Shown: one piece after another, positions 33,986 through 40,769 of the stretch
Layout of the letters: the number at the start of each line of letters is the position of its first letter
How positions within the stretch are numbered: the first letter of the stretch is position 1
NCBI GenBank assembly: GCA_028287065.1
Contig: JAQBQJ010000042.1
Span: 1 to 40,769 of the forward strand
Direction of reading: 5' to 3'
DNA length: 40,769 nucleotides
Source: Labilithrix sp.
GTDB lineage: Bacteria > Myxococcota_A > Polyangia > Polyangiales > Polyangiaceae
The notes under the pieces: generated by a model
The model's input: only the letters and a program-made list of their open reading frames with translations
Database searches by the model: none
Told to the model about the DNA's origin: nothing
Translations under genes and position numbers: made by a program

Positions 33986-35209
33986 TCACAAGCGCGCCAG
34001 CCACGCGCGGGCTTGCGCTTCCGTCATGTCGCCGCTCGCGCCCTCGCGGACGAGGGCATTGCGCAGCACGTCCGAGACGGTGAGGTTCTTGTACGCGCTG
34101 TACCAGATGCGGTTCTCGATCTGGAACGTGCGCGTCCATCGCTTGAAGGCGTTCTCCTTCGACGCGCCGCCGAAGATCAGCGCATTCGTGTCCGGGAACC
34201 ACTTCGTGTTGCTCCATACCGCGGTGAGATAGATGTGCGCCTTGTCGACGAAGTCGCCGAGATACGCCTCCCAGCTGCCGTCGTAGTTGCTGAAGAAGAG
34301 CACGGTGTCGTCGTCGAGCATCACCCACCTCGCGAAATGGATGCTCGAGATGCCGCCGAGCGTGCCCTCGTAGGCAATCCGCCGGCGCGCGTTCTCCAGG
34401 AACCAGAGCACGATGCGCATCACGCGGGCCCGTACGACGCCCGGCCGCATCGGGACGTGGTGCGTGAGCCCGTTCTGCGTGATCGCGTCCTCGCGGCGGT
34501 TGATGGGGTCGAGCTTCGGGTCGTCCTCGGCGACCAGCTCGCGCGGGCTCTCCGAGCGGCGCTCGCGACTCTCCACCCAAAGCGCGAACGGCAACCCCAG
34601 GAGCGCCGCCGGCACGACGACGAAGACGACCAGCACGTAGAAGACGATCGTCGACGACGGCTGGGCCGGGAAACCTCGGTCGACCGGGCCGGTCACGAGC
34701 CCCGCGCCCGCGAGGCGATCGAGCAGTCGATTGCGGATCACGACCGCGCTCTCTCCCTCGAGGCCGAGATCGGCGACGTCGTCGTCGAGCAACGCCTCGA
34801 GCCGAAGGCGCACGTCGCGATCGTTCAGGATCTGCGCGACCGAGAGACCAGGGTGCCCGAGGTAGAACGTCGACGCCGGGAGCGCGTTCTTCGCGACGAA
34901 TCCCGCCAGATCGCCGGTGTGATAGCCCTCCCACGACCCGAACAAAAGCTCCTCGAACGGCGCCAGCGCGGTCGCGAGCGCCGCCAGGTGATCGGCCTGC
35001 TCGCCGTCGTGGTTGCTCTCGAACGCGAGTCGCGACGCGACTCCATCGGGACCGTCGATCAGGACGAAACGTGCAAAATGCAGCGAGGTCACGCTCACGA
35101 GCGCGTCTTGCACATCGCTCTCGACGGCATCGAGCCGTGCGGACAGGCCGTGCCGCGCGCTGGGGCGAACCGGCGCGACGATGGTGAGCGCGTGCTGCCG
35201 AACGGCCAC
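33986..35209 (-). CDS. Unrecognised tandem-domain protein linked to the Dyp peroxidase
   Basis: A 407-residue protein of unknown function. Two halves share a motif: SLHFARFVLIDGPDG...AFESNHDGEQADHL near the start and SIHFARWVMLDDDTVLFFSNYDGSWEAYLGDF in the second half. This suggests a duplicated ferredoxin-like (dimeric alpha/beta barrel) fold, the same general fold as Dyp peroxidases. A hydrophobic helix (TIVFYVLVVFVVVPAALLGLPFALWV) separates them, so it is probably membrane-anchored. I chose the GTG at 35209, about 11 nt from GAGGA; a TTG at 35245 would overlap the divergent caleosin gene. It is co-directional with the peroxidase gene 10 bp away, so a functional pairing is likely. Confidence 0.65.
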   Translation of the reverse strand: MAVRQHALTIVAPVRPSARHGLSARLDAVESDVQDALVSVTSLHFARFVLIDGPDGVASRLAFESNHDGEQADHLAALATALAPFEELLFGSWEGYHTGDLAGFVAKNALPASTFYLGHPGLSVAQILNDRDVRLRLEALLDDDVADLGLEGESAVVIRNRLLDRLAGAGLVTGPVDRGFPAQPSSTIVFYVLVVFVVVPAALLGLPFALWVESRERRSESPRELVAEDDPKLDPINRREDAITQNGLTHHVPMRPGVVRARVMRIVLWFLENARRRIAYEGTLGGISSIHFARWVMLDDDTVLFFSNYDGSWEAYLGDFVDKAHIYLTAVWSNTKWFPDTNALIFGGASKENAFKRWTRTFQIENRIWYSAYKNLTVSDVLRNALVREGASGDMTEAQARAWLARL

Positions 35210-35232
35210 GAAGGGAATATCCTCGGAGTCGC

Positions 35233-35841
35233 ATGGCGGTTGCAACCACGCTCGGCGTCGAAACGAAGGTTCCTCGTCCGAAGAGCGCGCTCGAGCGTCA
35301 CGCCGCCTTCTTCGACCCCGAAGGCACGGGTCGCGTGACGATCGGGCAGACCTGGGCGGGCCTCGGGCGACTCGGGATCGGCCTCGTGTGGCGCCTCTTG
35401 CTCACGCCGATCATCAACGGCTTTCTCGGCTATCTCACGCAGCGCAAGGTGTCGTTCGTGATCGTCGTCGCCAAGATCGCCGACGGCAAGCACCCGTTCG
35501 ACACCGGCACGTTCGCCGATGACGGCGAGATCGACGAGAGCGCGCTCGCCGAGGTCGTGAAGGCCGGCGCCGGCGGCTCGCTCAGCGCGAAGGAGATGCG
35601 CGCGCTGATCCTCGCACGCGGGAACCGACGTCCCGCGATGGGCAAGCTCGCCGGCACGCTGGGCAGCTGGTTCTCGGGCAAGGAGGTGAAGCTGCTCTTC
35701 TGCCTCGCCGCAGACACGACGAAACGCGAGGACGACAGGATCGTCCCCGCGGTCACGCCGCGAACGCTGCGCCGCCTCTACGACGGGACGCTGTTCCACC
35801 TGCTCGCGCGGCGACGACGCATGCGCGCATGCCGCGGCTGA
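35233..35841 (+). CDS. Caleosin-family protein (possible haem peroxygenase)
   Basis: A 202-residue protein matching plant and fungal caleosins along most of its length. LERHAAFFDPEGTGRV (20-35) corresponds to the conserved His plus EF-hand. A hydrophobic segment (LVWRLLLTPIINGFLGYL, 51-68) stands where caleosins have their membrane/proline-knot region. KIADGKHPFDTGTFADDGEI (81-100) contains the second conserved His, and the C-terminus has RRLYDGTLFHLL (180-191). H23 and H87 fit the haem-ligand histidines of peroxygenase caleosins, which use hydroperoxides to oxygenate fatty acids. The EF-hand loop is altered (Thr32 at position 5, Gln39 at position 12), so calcium binding may be weak. GGAG lies 5 nt before the ATG. 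It is divergent from the Dyp operon, 23 bp away. Confidence 0.82.
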   Translation: MAVATTLGVETKVPRPKSALERHAAFFDPEGTGRVTIGQTWAGLGRLGIGLVWRLLLTPIINGFLGYLTQRKVSFVIVVAKIADGKHPFDTGTFADDGEIDESALAEVVKAGAGGSLSAKEMRALILARGNRRPAMGKLAGTLGSWFSGKEVKLLFCLAADTTKREDDRIVPAVTPRTLRRLYDGTLFHLLARRRRMRACRG

Positions 35842-35850
35842 GAGGTCGAG

Positions 35851-35893
35851 CGGCGAAAGAGCTGCGACTGCCCAGGTCGCAGCTCTTTCGCCG
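35851..35893. terminator. Perfect 18-bp inverted repeat, probable bidirectional terminator
   Basis: CGGCGAAAGAGCTGCGAC (35851-35868), a 7-nt loop (TGCCCAG), and the exact complement at 35876-35893, followed by TCGTTTT on the plus strand. It begins 10 bp after the caleosin stop and ends 7 bp before the stop of the convergent cytochrome gene, the expected place for a shared intrinsic terminator. The plus direction has the better T-tract. Confidence 0.85.
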
Positions 35894-35899
35894 TCGTTT

Positions 35900-36859
35900 T
35901 CAGGGAGCCATTACACGACCCGGAGCGCCATTGACGCCCGTGACGGTGTGGCAAGAGTTGCAGTCACCGGCCGTGAGAGCGCTGGCCATCGCGCGCTCCT
36001 TCACGCCGTTCGTGACCTTCACCGTGAACGGAGGGGCGATCTGACCGCCGAGCGAGAAGTTACCGACGCTGTTGACGGGGATGTTCTTCACGACGCCGTT
36101 CTTGTCCGTCACCACCACGGTGAGCGCGCCGTTGACGCCGTTGCAGTCGTTGGGCTCGTGCGCGGTCGGATAGACCGTGCCCGCGACCGTGTAGTTCGGC
36201 CCGCCTCGCTGCGAGTGGCACGTGATGCACGCGCCGCCGGGACGCATCTTCGACGAGCCGTCGTTGCCGTTGTTCCACGTCTGCTTGCTCGTGCACACGA
36301 GCGGCGTGTTCGTGTTCGTTCCGCCCGTGGCGCCGCCGTCGGCGCCTCCGTCGGCGCCGCCCGGCGGTGGCGTGCAGACTGCACCTTTCGGCGTGCCGGC
36401 CTTGATCCACGCGTCGAGCACGGCGATCTCCGCCGGCGTCGGCGCGACCGCCGGCTTCGGCGGCATCGGGCTCGCGGTGTCCTTCAGCCGCGCGAGCGAT
36501 CGCTCCGCGTAGCTCTTCGTCGGATCGGCTGCCGACTTCTTCGTGAGATCGTCGTAGGACAGCAGCGCGACGGGGTTGGGACCGAGGTGGCAACCGATGC
36601 AGCGGTTCTCGAAGAGCTGCTGCACGTCGCAAGGTAGGCCGGTGACGGCGCCGGTTCCGGCGCCCTTGCCCGACGCGTTGATCCCGTCGTCGGAAGGATT
36701 GGTGCTGCCGCTCGGCGGCAGCACTGCACCGCCGCCGTCACCGTCGGCTCCGGGAATCTCCGCGTTGTCGCTGAGGTTCGCCGTATCGCCGCCGCCGCAG
36801 GCGACGGCCGTACCCGCGGCCGCCGCTACACCAAGAAACAGAATGAGGAGTGATCGCAT
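35900..36859 (-). CDS. Triheme c-type cytochrome lipoprotein
   Basis: A 319-residue lipoprotein. The signal MRSLLILFLGVAAAAGTAVA precedes lipobox Cys21, then a Gly/Asp linker. Three CxxCH haem-attachment motifs are visible: CIGCH (87-91), CITCH (211-215) and CNSCH (300-304). The first sits in a cytochrome-like unit (CDVQQLFENRCIGCH ... SPMPPKPAVAPTPAEIAVLDAWIKAG) typical of periplasmic mono-haem domains. The region 220-290 is beta-rich with VTDKNGVVKNIPVNSVGNF. It is probably anchored in the outer membrane and transfers electrons. It starts 3 bp after the stop of the Asp/Ser-rich lipoprotein gene, so the two are co-transcribed. Confidence 0.85.
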   Translation of the reverse strand: MRSLLILFLGVAAAAGTAVACGGGDTANLSDNAEIPGADGDGGGAVLPPSGSTNPSDDGINASGKGAGTGAVTGLPCDVQQLFENRCIGCHLGPNPVALLSYDDLTKKSAADPTKSYAERSLARLKDTASPMPPKPAVAPTPAEIAVLDAWIKAGTPKGAVCTPPPGGADGGADGGATGGTNTNTPLVCTSKQTWNNGNDGSSKMRPGGACITCHSQRGGPNYTVAGTVYPTAHEPNDCNGVNGALTVVVTDKNGVVKNIPVNSVGNFSLGGQIAPPFTVKVTNGVKERAMASALTAGDCNSCHTVTGVNGAPGRVMAP

Positions 36860-36862
36860 CGG

Positions 36863-37750
36863 TCACTTCGCCGGCGGGACGAAGCCGCTGCTGCTGCTGC
36901 TGCTGCTGCTGGTGCCGTCGGCGCTGCCGCTGCCGTCCGGCGTGCACTTCGACGCGACGCACGATGCGCCGGCGCCACACTGCTTGCTGCACGTGCACGA
37001 GGACGAGGACGTGTCGCTGCTGGAATCGGAGCCGGCCTTGTCGCCGTCGCCGTCGTCGTCATCCTTGCCGTCGTGATTGTCGTCCTTCGAAGAGCACGAC
37101 TTCTTCGAGGGCTTCGGCGCGTCCTTGTCATTGCTGTCCTTCGCGCACTTGTCGCCCGGTCCGTTCTCCGCCTCGAGCTCGACGTCCGACGAGTCCTCGC
37201 AGAGCCGATCCTCGTCGCCGTCCTTGCCCTTGCTCTCGAAGTCGCCGTCGTTGCCCTCGCTCTTGTCGTCGTCGTCGTCCGCCTCGGAGTCGCTCTTGTC
37301 GGAGTCGCTCGACTCGCCGCTGCCGGTGCTCCCGCAGTTGCACGCCGTCTTGAGCGAGCTCGCAGACGTGCCGACCGGGCGCACGGTGCCGAGGTACAGC
37401 GTGCCGCCGTCCTTCACGGCGATCTCGTCGAACTTGCCGGCCGACGTGCTGTTGACGAGGTGACCGATCGTGCGGAGCTCACCTGCCATCGTCGAGTTCG
37501 CGAAGATGATGCGGTAGACGTTTCCCACCGGGAGCTCGAGGCGGAACGCGCCGTTCTTCTGGAGGTACGCAGAATACGTGCGGCCGTCCGAGCCGATGGC
37601 CAGCGCCGACGCGTTGTCGAGGGTCCGCAGCTGCGTGTCGACCTTGCCCGTCACTTCGAGCGTCGACGACGACGGCTCTGCGGCCTTGCCGCAAGCCACT
37701 GCCGCCAGCGCAAGCGCGATCACCGTGCCGAGACCGAACATCGTCTTCAT
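36863..37750 (-). CDS. Asp/Ser/Lys-rich lipoprotein
   Basis: A 295-residue lipoprotein. MKTMFGLGTVIALALAAVA leads to lipobox Cys20. The first ~115 mature residues look folded (LEVTGKVDTQLRTLDNASALAIGSDGRTYSAYLQKNGAFRLELPVG...). The region about 140-255 is a highly charged low-complexity tract (DSEADDDDDKSEGNDGD, KDDNHDGKDDDDGDGDKAG) with several Cys, and the tail has CTCSKQCGAGASC and an eight-Ser run. The acidic tract could bind divalent cations, but there is no clear EF-hand. It lies directly upstream of the triheme cytochrome gene (3-bp gap), so it may be an accessory of that cytochrome. Function unknown. Confidence 0.7.
   Translation of the reverse strand: MKTMFGLGTVIALALAAVACGKAAEPSSSTLEVTGKVDTQLRTLDNASALAIGSDGRTYSAYLQKNGAFRLELPVGNVYRIIFANSTMAGELRTIGHLVNSTSAGKFDEIAVKDGGTLYLGTVRPVGTSASSLKTACNCGSTGSGESSDSDKSDSEADDDDDKSEGNDGDFESKGKDGDEDRLCEDSSDVELEAENGPGDKCAKDSNDKDAPKPSKKSCSSKDDNHDGKDDDDGDGDKAGSDSSSDTSSSSCTCSKQCGAGASCVASKCTPDGSGSADGTSSSSSSSSGFVPPAK
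36887..36910 (+). repeat. (GCT)8 trinucleotide microsatellite
   Basis: Eight perfect GCT units on the plus strand encode eight consecutive AGC serines near the C-terminus of the minus-strand lipoprotein. Slippage would change length in-frame. Confidence 0.95.
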
Positions 37751-37934
37751 GGGGGGTAAGTCTCCGAGGGGGGTGACGGACGTCGGTGCACCCTCGGTGC
37801 CACACCGAAACGGATCCCTGGATCGCGCTAACGCGTGGAAATTCCCCGCGTCCGCCGCGCCGAGGTCACGCGCCTGCTGTCGAGAGCCGATCAGAGTGAT
37901 CGGGAAGATCAGACCCCCCGCGCTCCGGCGACCG

Positions 37935-39380
37935 CTACAGATCCGCAGGCATGAAAGGACGTCCGGCGGCCGAGGGGCCGCCCTTGGCCGGAACGCGCTT
38001 CTTGTCGGGCGGGTGCGTGACGCGCGCGGGGCCCGGGCCCGGTGCTCGCGGCGCCGCGGCTTGTCCGGCGCCCGGCGTCGACGCCGGCAGCTCCATCATC
38101 ACGCCGGCGTCCGCGTCTGCCGCCGGAGCCGCGATCGGAGCGATGGCAGCAACGGTCGGCGACGCGGCGGACTGGACGGTCGTCGACGTGATGCCGAGAT
38201 CCGCGGGCGGCGCAGCGCTCGCACCCGCACCTGCGAACCGTACGCCGAGACCGCCGATGACCAGCGATACCGCCGCGACCGCGACGAGCGCGAGCTTGCT
38301 CCCACGCGGCGCCGGTGGAGGCGCGACCGGCTCCGGAGGCAGGGACGCGACGGCGAGCGCGAAGCGCGCGGGCAGGACGACGGGCGCGGTCGGCCCGCTC
38401 TCGAACGCGTCGCGTCGCTTCATGAGCGCATCGCCGTCGACGTCGAGAACGAGCCGCCCGATCTCCTGCGGTGATGCAGCAATCACTTCGCTCTCGTTCT
38501 CGAGCGCATCGGCGAAATCCGCTGCCGTCTGGAAGCGCCGTGCCGGGTCGCGCTCGAGCGCGCGCAAGCAGACGTCGTCGAGACCGAGCGGCACGTCGGA
38601 TCGCAGCGTGCTCGGCGGCGGGATCGATGCGCGGAGCGTCTCGGCGATCGTCTCGGCCTCGGTACCCGCGTCGAACAAGCGACGCCCCGTGAGGCACTCC
38701 CAGAGCACGAGCCCGGCGGCCCACACGTCGACACGCCGATCCGGTTTCTTGCGATGGATCTGCTCCGGCGCGAGGTACTGGAGCTTCCCGCGGACGCCTC
38801 CATCGGTGCGCGTCTGCGCGAGGCGCCCGACCGACGTGGCGATGCCGAAGTCGGTCACGCGCGCGACGCCGTCCGTGCCGACGAGCACGTTGTGAGGCGA
38901 CACGTCGCGATGCACGATGTGCATCGGCTGGCCTTCGTCGTCGGTCAGCTCGTGCGCGGCGTGCAGGCCGCGCAGCATCTCGACGAGGATGCTCACGGCG
39001 GTCGCGATCGGTATCGCCGAGCCTCGCTCGCGCAGCGTACGGATCATCGCGCTCAACGCTGCGCCCTCGACGTACTCCATGATGATGACGAGGTCCTCGC
39101 CGACCATGTCGACGTCGCGGACCTCGACGATGTTCGGGTGACGGATGCGCGTCGCGACGCGCGCCTCGTCGAGGAAGAGCGCGACGACCTCGGGATCCTG
39201 CGCGAGGTGCGGATGGAGGATCTTGACCGCGACGGGCGCCGGATCGGGAGCGGCGGCGCCCTTGCGGGCCCGGCCGAGATACACGCGCGCCATGCCGCCG
39301 GACGCGATCGTGTCGACGAGCTCGTAGCGAGCTGCTCGCGAGGCGACGACGGGCGTCGGTACGGCGCTCACTTGCCGCAT
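37935..39380 (-). CDS. Transmembrane Ser/Thr protein kinase
   Basis: A 481-residue Hanks kinase. The glycine loop is ASGGMA (about 26-31). The catalytic Lys is in PVAVKILHPH, and HRDVSPHN, DFGIA and LAPEQ are all present. The juxtamembrane Pro-rich region leads to one helix (about 384-402: LALVAVAAVSLVIGGLGVRFA) and an Ala/Pro-rich tail. The N-terminus is cytosolic. Its start overlaps the end of the Cys-rich lipoprotein gene by 13 bp (39368-39380), so the two form an operon. There is no PASTA or other recognised sensor in the short tail, so the lipoprotein may supply sensing; that is inference. Confidence 0.92.
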   Translation of the reverse strand: MRQVSAVPTPVVASRAARYELVDTIASGGMARVYLGRARKGAAAPDPAPVAVKILHPHLAQDPEVVALFLDEARVATRIRHPNIVEVRDVDMVGEDLVIIMEYVEGAALSAMIRTLRERGSAIPIATAVSILVEMLRGLHAAHELTDDEGQPMHIVHRDVSPHNVLVGTDGVARVTDFGIATSVGRLAQTRTDGGVRGKLQYLAPEQIHRKKPDRRVDVWAAGLVLWECLTGRRLFDAGTEAETIAETLRASIPPPSTLRSDVPLGLDDVCLRALERDPARRFQTAADFADALENESEVIAASPQEIGRLVLDVDGDALMKRRDAFESGPTAPVVLPARFALAVASLPPEPVAPPPAPRGSKLALVAVAAVSLVIGGLGVRFAGAGASAAPPADLGITSTTVQSAASPTVAAIAPIAAPAADADAGVMMELPASTPGAGQAAAPRAPGPGPARVTHPPDKKRVPAKGGPSAAGRPFMPADL

Positions 39381-39871
39381 TCGCGGTTACACGACACGCG
39401 CTCGCCGTCGCACGAGTGCTTCTCGCCTTCGGCGCACGTGAGAGAGCAGCCCTCGCCCACGCACAGACACTGCGCGCCCTCCTCGCAGGAGACGCCGCAG
39501 CTCGCGTTGTCCGGGCACGTCACCTCGCAGGACGTTCCGGCGGCGCAGTCGACCTTGCAGCTCTGGCCGGGAGGGCAGGCGAACGTGTCGCACGCGCACG
39601 ACGCGCAGCCCTTGGGACACGTGAGGTCGCACGACGTTCCCTTGCATGCGGGACACGCGCAGGCCGCACCGCCGGACGCGCCGCTCGTTCCACTCGTTCC
39701 GCTTGTTCCTCCGGAGCCGCTCGCGTTCGAGCCGGAGCTGTTGTCCGGAGCCTGAGTGAAGAGCCCGTCGAAGTCGCGGCCGCATGCGGTACCCGCAAGC
39801 GCCAGCGCGATCGCGACCGCAGCGCGCGCGCGGAACGACGAAGACGACGGCGTTCTCGGATCGACGGCCAA
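39368..39871 (-). CDS. Cys-rich lipoprotein upstream of kinase
   Basis: A 167-residue lipoprotein with a TTG start, supported by GGAGG 9 nt upstream. The signal (ARAAVAIALALAGTA-C30) is followed by a Ser/Gly/Thr linker (about 43-68) and a run of about 22 cysteines in repeated units of the type C-x(3)-SC-x-x-xC-x(2-3)-G-x-x-C (CKVDCAAGTSCEVTCPDNASCGVSC). It probably folds by disulfides on the periplasmic face or cell surface. Coupled with the kinase gene by overlap, it is a candidate sensor or target. It diverges from the TPR gene at 39951 (79-bp gap). Confidence 0.72.
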   Translation of the reverse strand: MAVDPRTPSSSSFRARAAVAIALALAGTACGRDFDGLFTQAPDNSSGSNASGSGGTSGTSGTSGASGGAACACPACKGTSCDLTCPKGCASCACDTFACPPGQSCKVDCAAGTSCEVTCPDNASCGVSCEEGAQCLCVGEGCSLTCAEGEKHSCDGERVSCNRECGK

Positions 39872-39950
39872 CGCGGCGTACCTCCACGGTCAGATTAGCA
39901 CGCCGATTCGCGCGGGCCCGGCGCACGGTTTCGGCTAGGATCGCGCGGGG

Positions 39951-40769
39951 ATGGCGAGGACGGCATCGGCGAAGCTCCGCTCGCGCGCGCTTCCGGCCAC
40001 GATCGCAGTCGCGCTCGGATGCATGGCTCCGGTCCTCGCGGCGCCGAGCGCCGCCCGCGCCGACACCGAGGAGACGCGCGAGGAGGCGAAGCGGCTCTTC
40101 GCGCAGGGATCGTCGGAGTTCCTCGCGAAACGCTATGCGGAGGCGCTCGAGGATCTCCGTGCATCGTACAAGCTCGTGCCGAGCCCGAACTCCGGGCTGC
40201 TCATCGCACGTTGTCTCCGCGAGCTGAATCGTCGCGTCGAGGCGGTCGACATGTACGCGACGGTGACCGCCGATGCGCGCCGGCGCGCGACCGAAGGCGA
40301 TGCGAAGTACGGCCAGACCGCGGACGTCTCGGCCGCCGAAGGAGCTGCGCTGCGCGCGACGCTCGGCATGCTGCGCGTCCGCGTCGCGCATCCGCCGCCG
40401 GGATCGCACGTCGAGATCGACGGCGTCGCGACGCCCGTGACCGACGACGAGATCGTGCTGCTCCATCCGCCCGGAGAGGTCGCGGTGAAGTTCAAGCCGC
40501 GGACCGGCGCCGAGCAGAGCCAGCGCGCGACGCTCGCGGCAGGCGGCGACGTGCGCATGGAGTTCACGCCGGCCGTCGGCGAAGCGCCGTCGCGCCCGCC
40601 GGCCGAGGCGATCGCGCCCACGCCTCCGCCGCCTCGTGCGCATGAAGGAGGGGCCGCGCCCGCGTGGACCGTGCCCGCGGCGATCGTGTCGAGCGGCGTC
40701 GCGCTCGCAGGTGCCGGCGTGTTCATCGGGTTCGGCTTGAAGTCGGGCGCGATCTACGACGACCTGAAG
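39951..40769 (+). CDS. Exported TPR protein, 3' end cut by the window
   Basis: 273 codons are visible with no stop before the window end. The signal peptide (TIAVALGCMAPVLAAPSAARA|DT) is followed by TPR-like helices (about 45-100: AKRLFAQGSSEFLAKRYAEALEDLRASYKLV). A beta-rich PEGA-like segment follows (RVRVAHPPPGSHVEIDGVATPV...LLHPPGEVAVKFKPR), then a Pro linker and a C-terminal hydrophobic helix (AAIVSSGVALAGAGVFIGFGL). The plan is close to the 9605-10387 gene and to the 6093-6701 gene, suggesting a family of paralogues associated with kinases. The ATG is preceded by GCGGGG. Partial at the right edge. Confidence 0.75.
   Translation, partial: MARTASAKLRSRALPATIAVALGCMAPVLAAPSAARADTEETREEAKRLFAQGSSEFLAKRYAEALEDLRASYKLVPSPNSGLLIARCLRELNRRVEAVDMYATVTADARRRATEGDAKYGQTADVSAAEGAALRATLGMLRVRVAHPPPGSHVEIDGVATPVTDDEIVLLHPPGEVAVKFKPRTGAEQSQRATLAAGGDVRMEFTPAVGEAPSRPPAEAIAPTPPPPRAHEGGAAPAWTVPAAIVSSGVALAGAGVFIGFGLKSGAIYDDLK

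Noticed and set aside
36887-36910. Possible phase-variation tract
   Set aside because: The repeat unit is three bases, so length changes stay in frame and would not switch the gene off.

Overview
The window is high-GC, gene-dense bacterial DNA with many very short or overlapping gene junctions. Its content points to a myxobacterium (Myxococcota, probably the Polyangiales/Sorangiineae side). It has four eukaryotic-like Ser/Thr protein kinases, an FHA-containing sigma-54 activator, many lipoproteins with low-complexity Ser/Gly/Asp linkers, Cys-rich 'CGDG...CDDGN' disulfide repeats and one MYXO-CTERM-like C-terminus. The organism is inferred from family content only. No rRNA, tRNA or CRISPR array was seen.

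Layout. 1-302: end of a structured palindromic repeat element. 303-4759: a small membrane protein, a cold-shock gene interrupted by one amber codon, two divergent MFS transporters and a GNAT-like protein. 4760-6085: a 19-bp repeat pair, an ambivalent stem-loop leader and a lipoprotein with Gly-Pro-Leu repeats. 6093-11811: a signalling locus in which a kinase plus TPR/PEGA protein (minus) diverges from an FHA/sigma-54 activator, a TPR membrane protein and a LivK-like binding lipoprotein (plus). 11818-13311: methyltransferase, small acidic protein and Cys-rich lipoprotein. 13312-15167: a mobile-DNA scar with a 19-bp repeat array, a RAYT (Y1 HUH) transposase and a decayed fibronectin-III fragment. 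15168-16565: two convergent lipoprotein genes. 16702-22111: a CheA-like membrane histidine kinase divergent from a YfiR-family protein and a TonB-dependent receptor, with a 299-bp palindromic element filling the shared promoter region. 22115-27098: a co-directional lipoprotein cluster around a Ser/Thr kinase fused to a response-regulator receiver. 27303-32590: a MYXO-CTERM-like protein and a 1265-residue kinase-ATPase. 32587-35841: a haem-oxidation cluster (Dyp-type peroxidase, an unrecognised tandem-domain protein, and a divergent caleosin-like protein). 35900-37750: a triheme cytochrome lipoprotein and an Asp/Ser-rich lipoprotein. 37935-40769: another kinase with a Cys-rich lipoprotein, and the start of a TPR protein cut by the window end.

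The recurring theme is cell-envelope sensing: kinase or activator genes overlap or abut genes for exported lipoproteins or TPR proteins at 6.1-8.1, 8.2-11.8, 22.1-27.1 and 37.9-39.9 kb. The most unusual items are: (1) a caleosin-family protein beside a Dyp peroxidase; (2) 51-nt hairpins with an invariant 9-nt loop and co-varying stems, framing runs of mini-hairpins, one of which supplies the start codon of the histidine kinase; (3) a 19-bp-period repeat found both beside the RAYT gene and 9 kb away; (4) the single amber codon in an otherwise perfect cold-shock gene; and (5) the kinase-receiver fusion.
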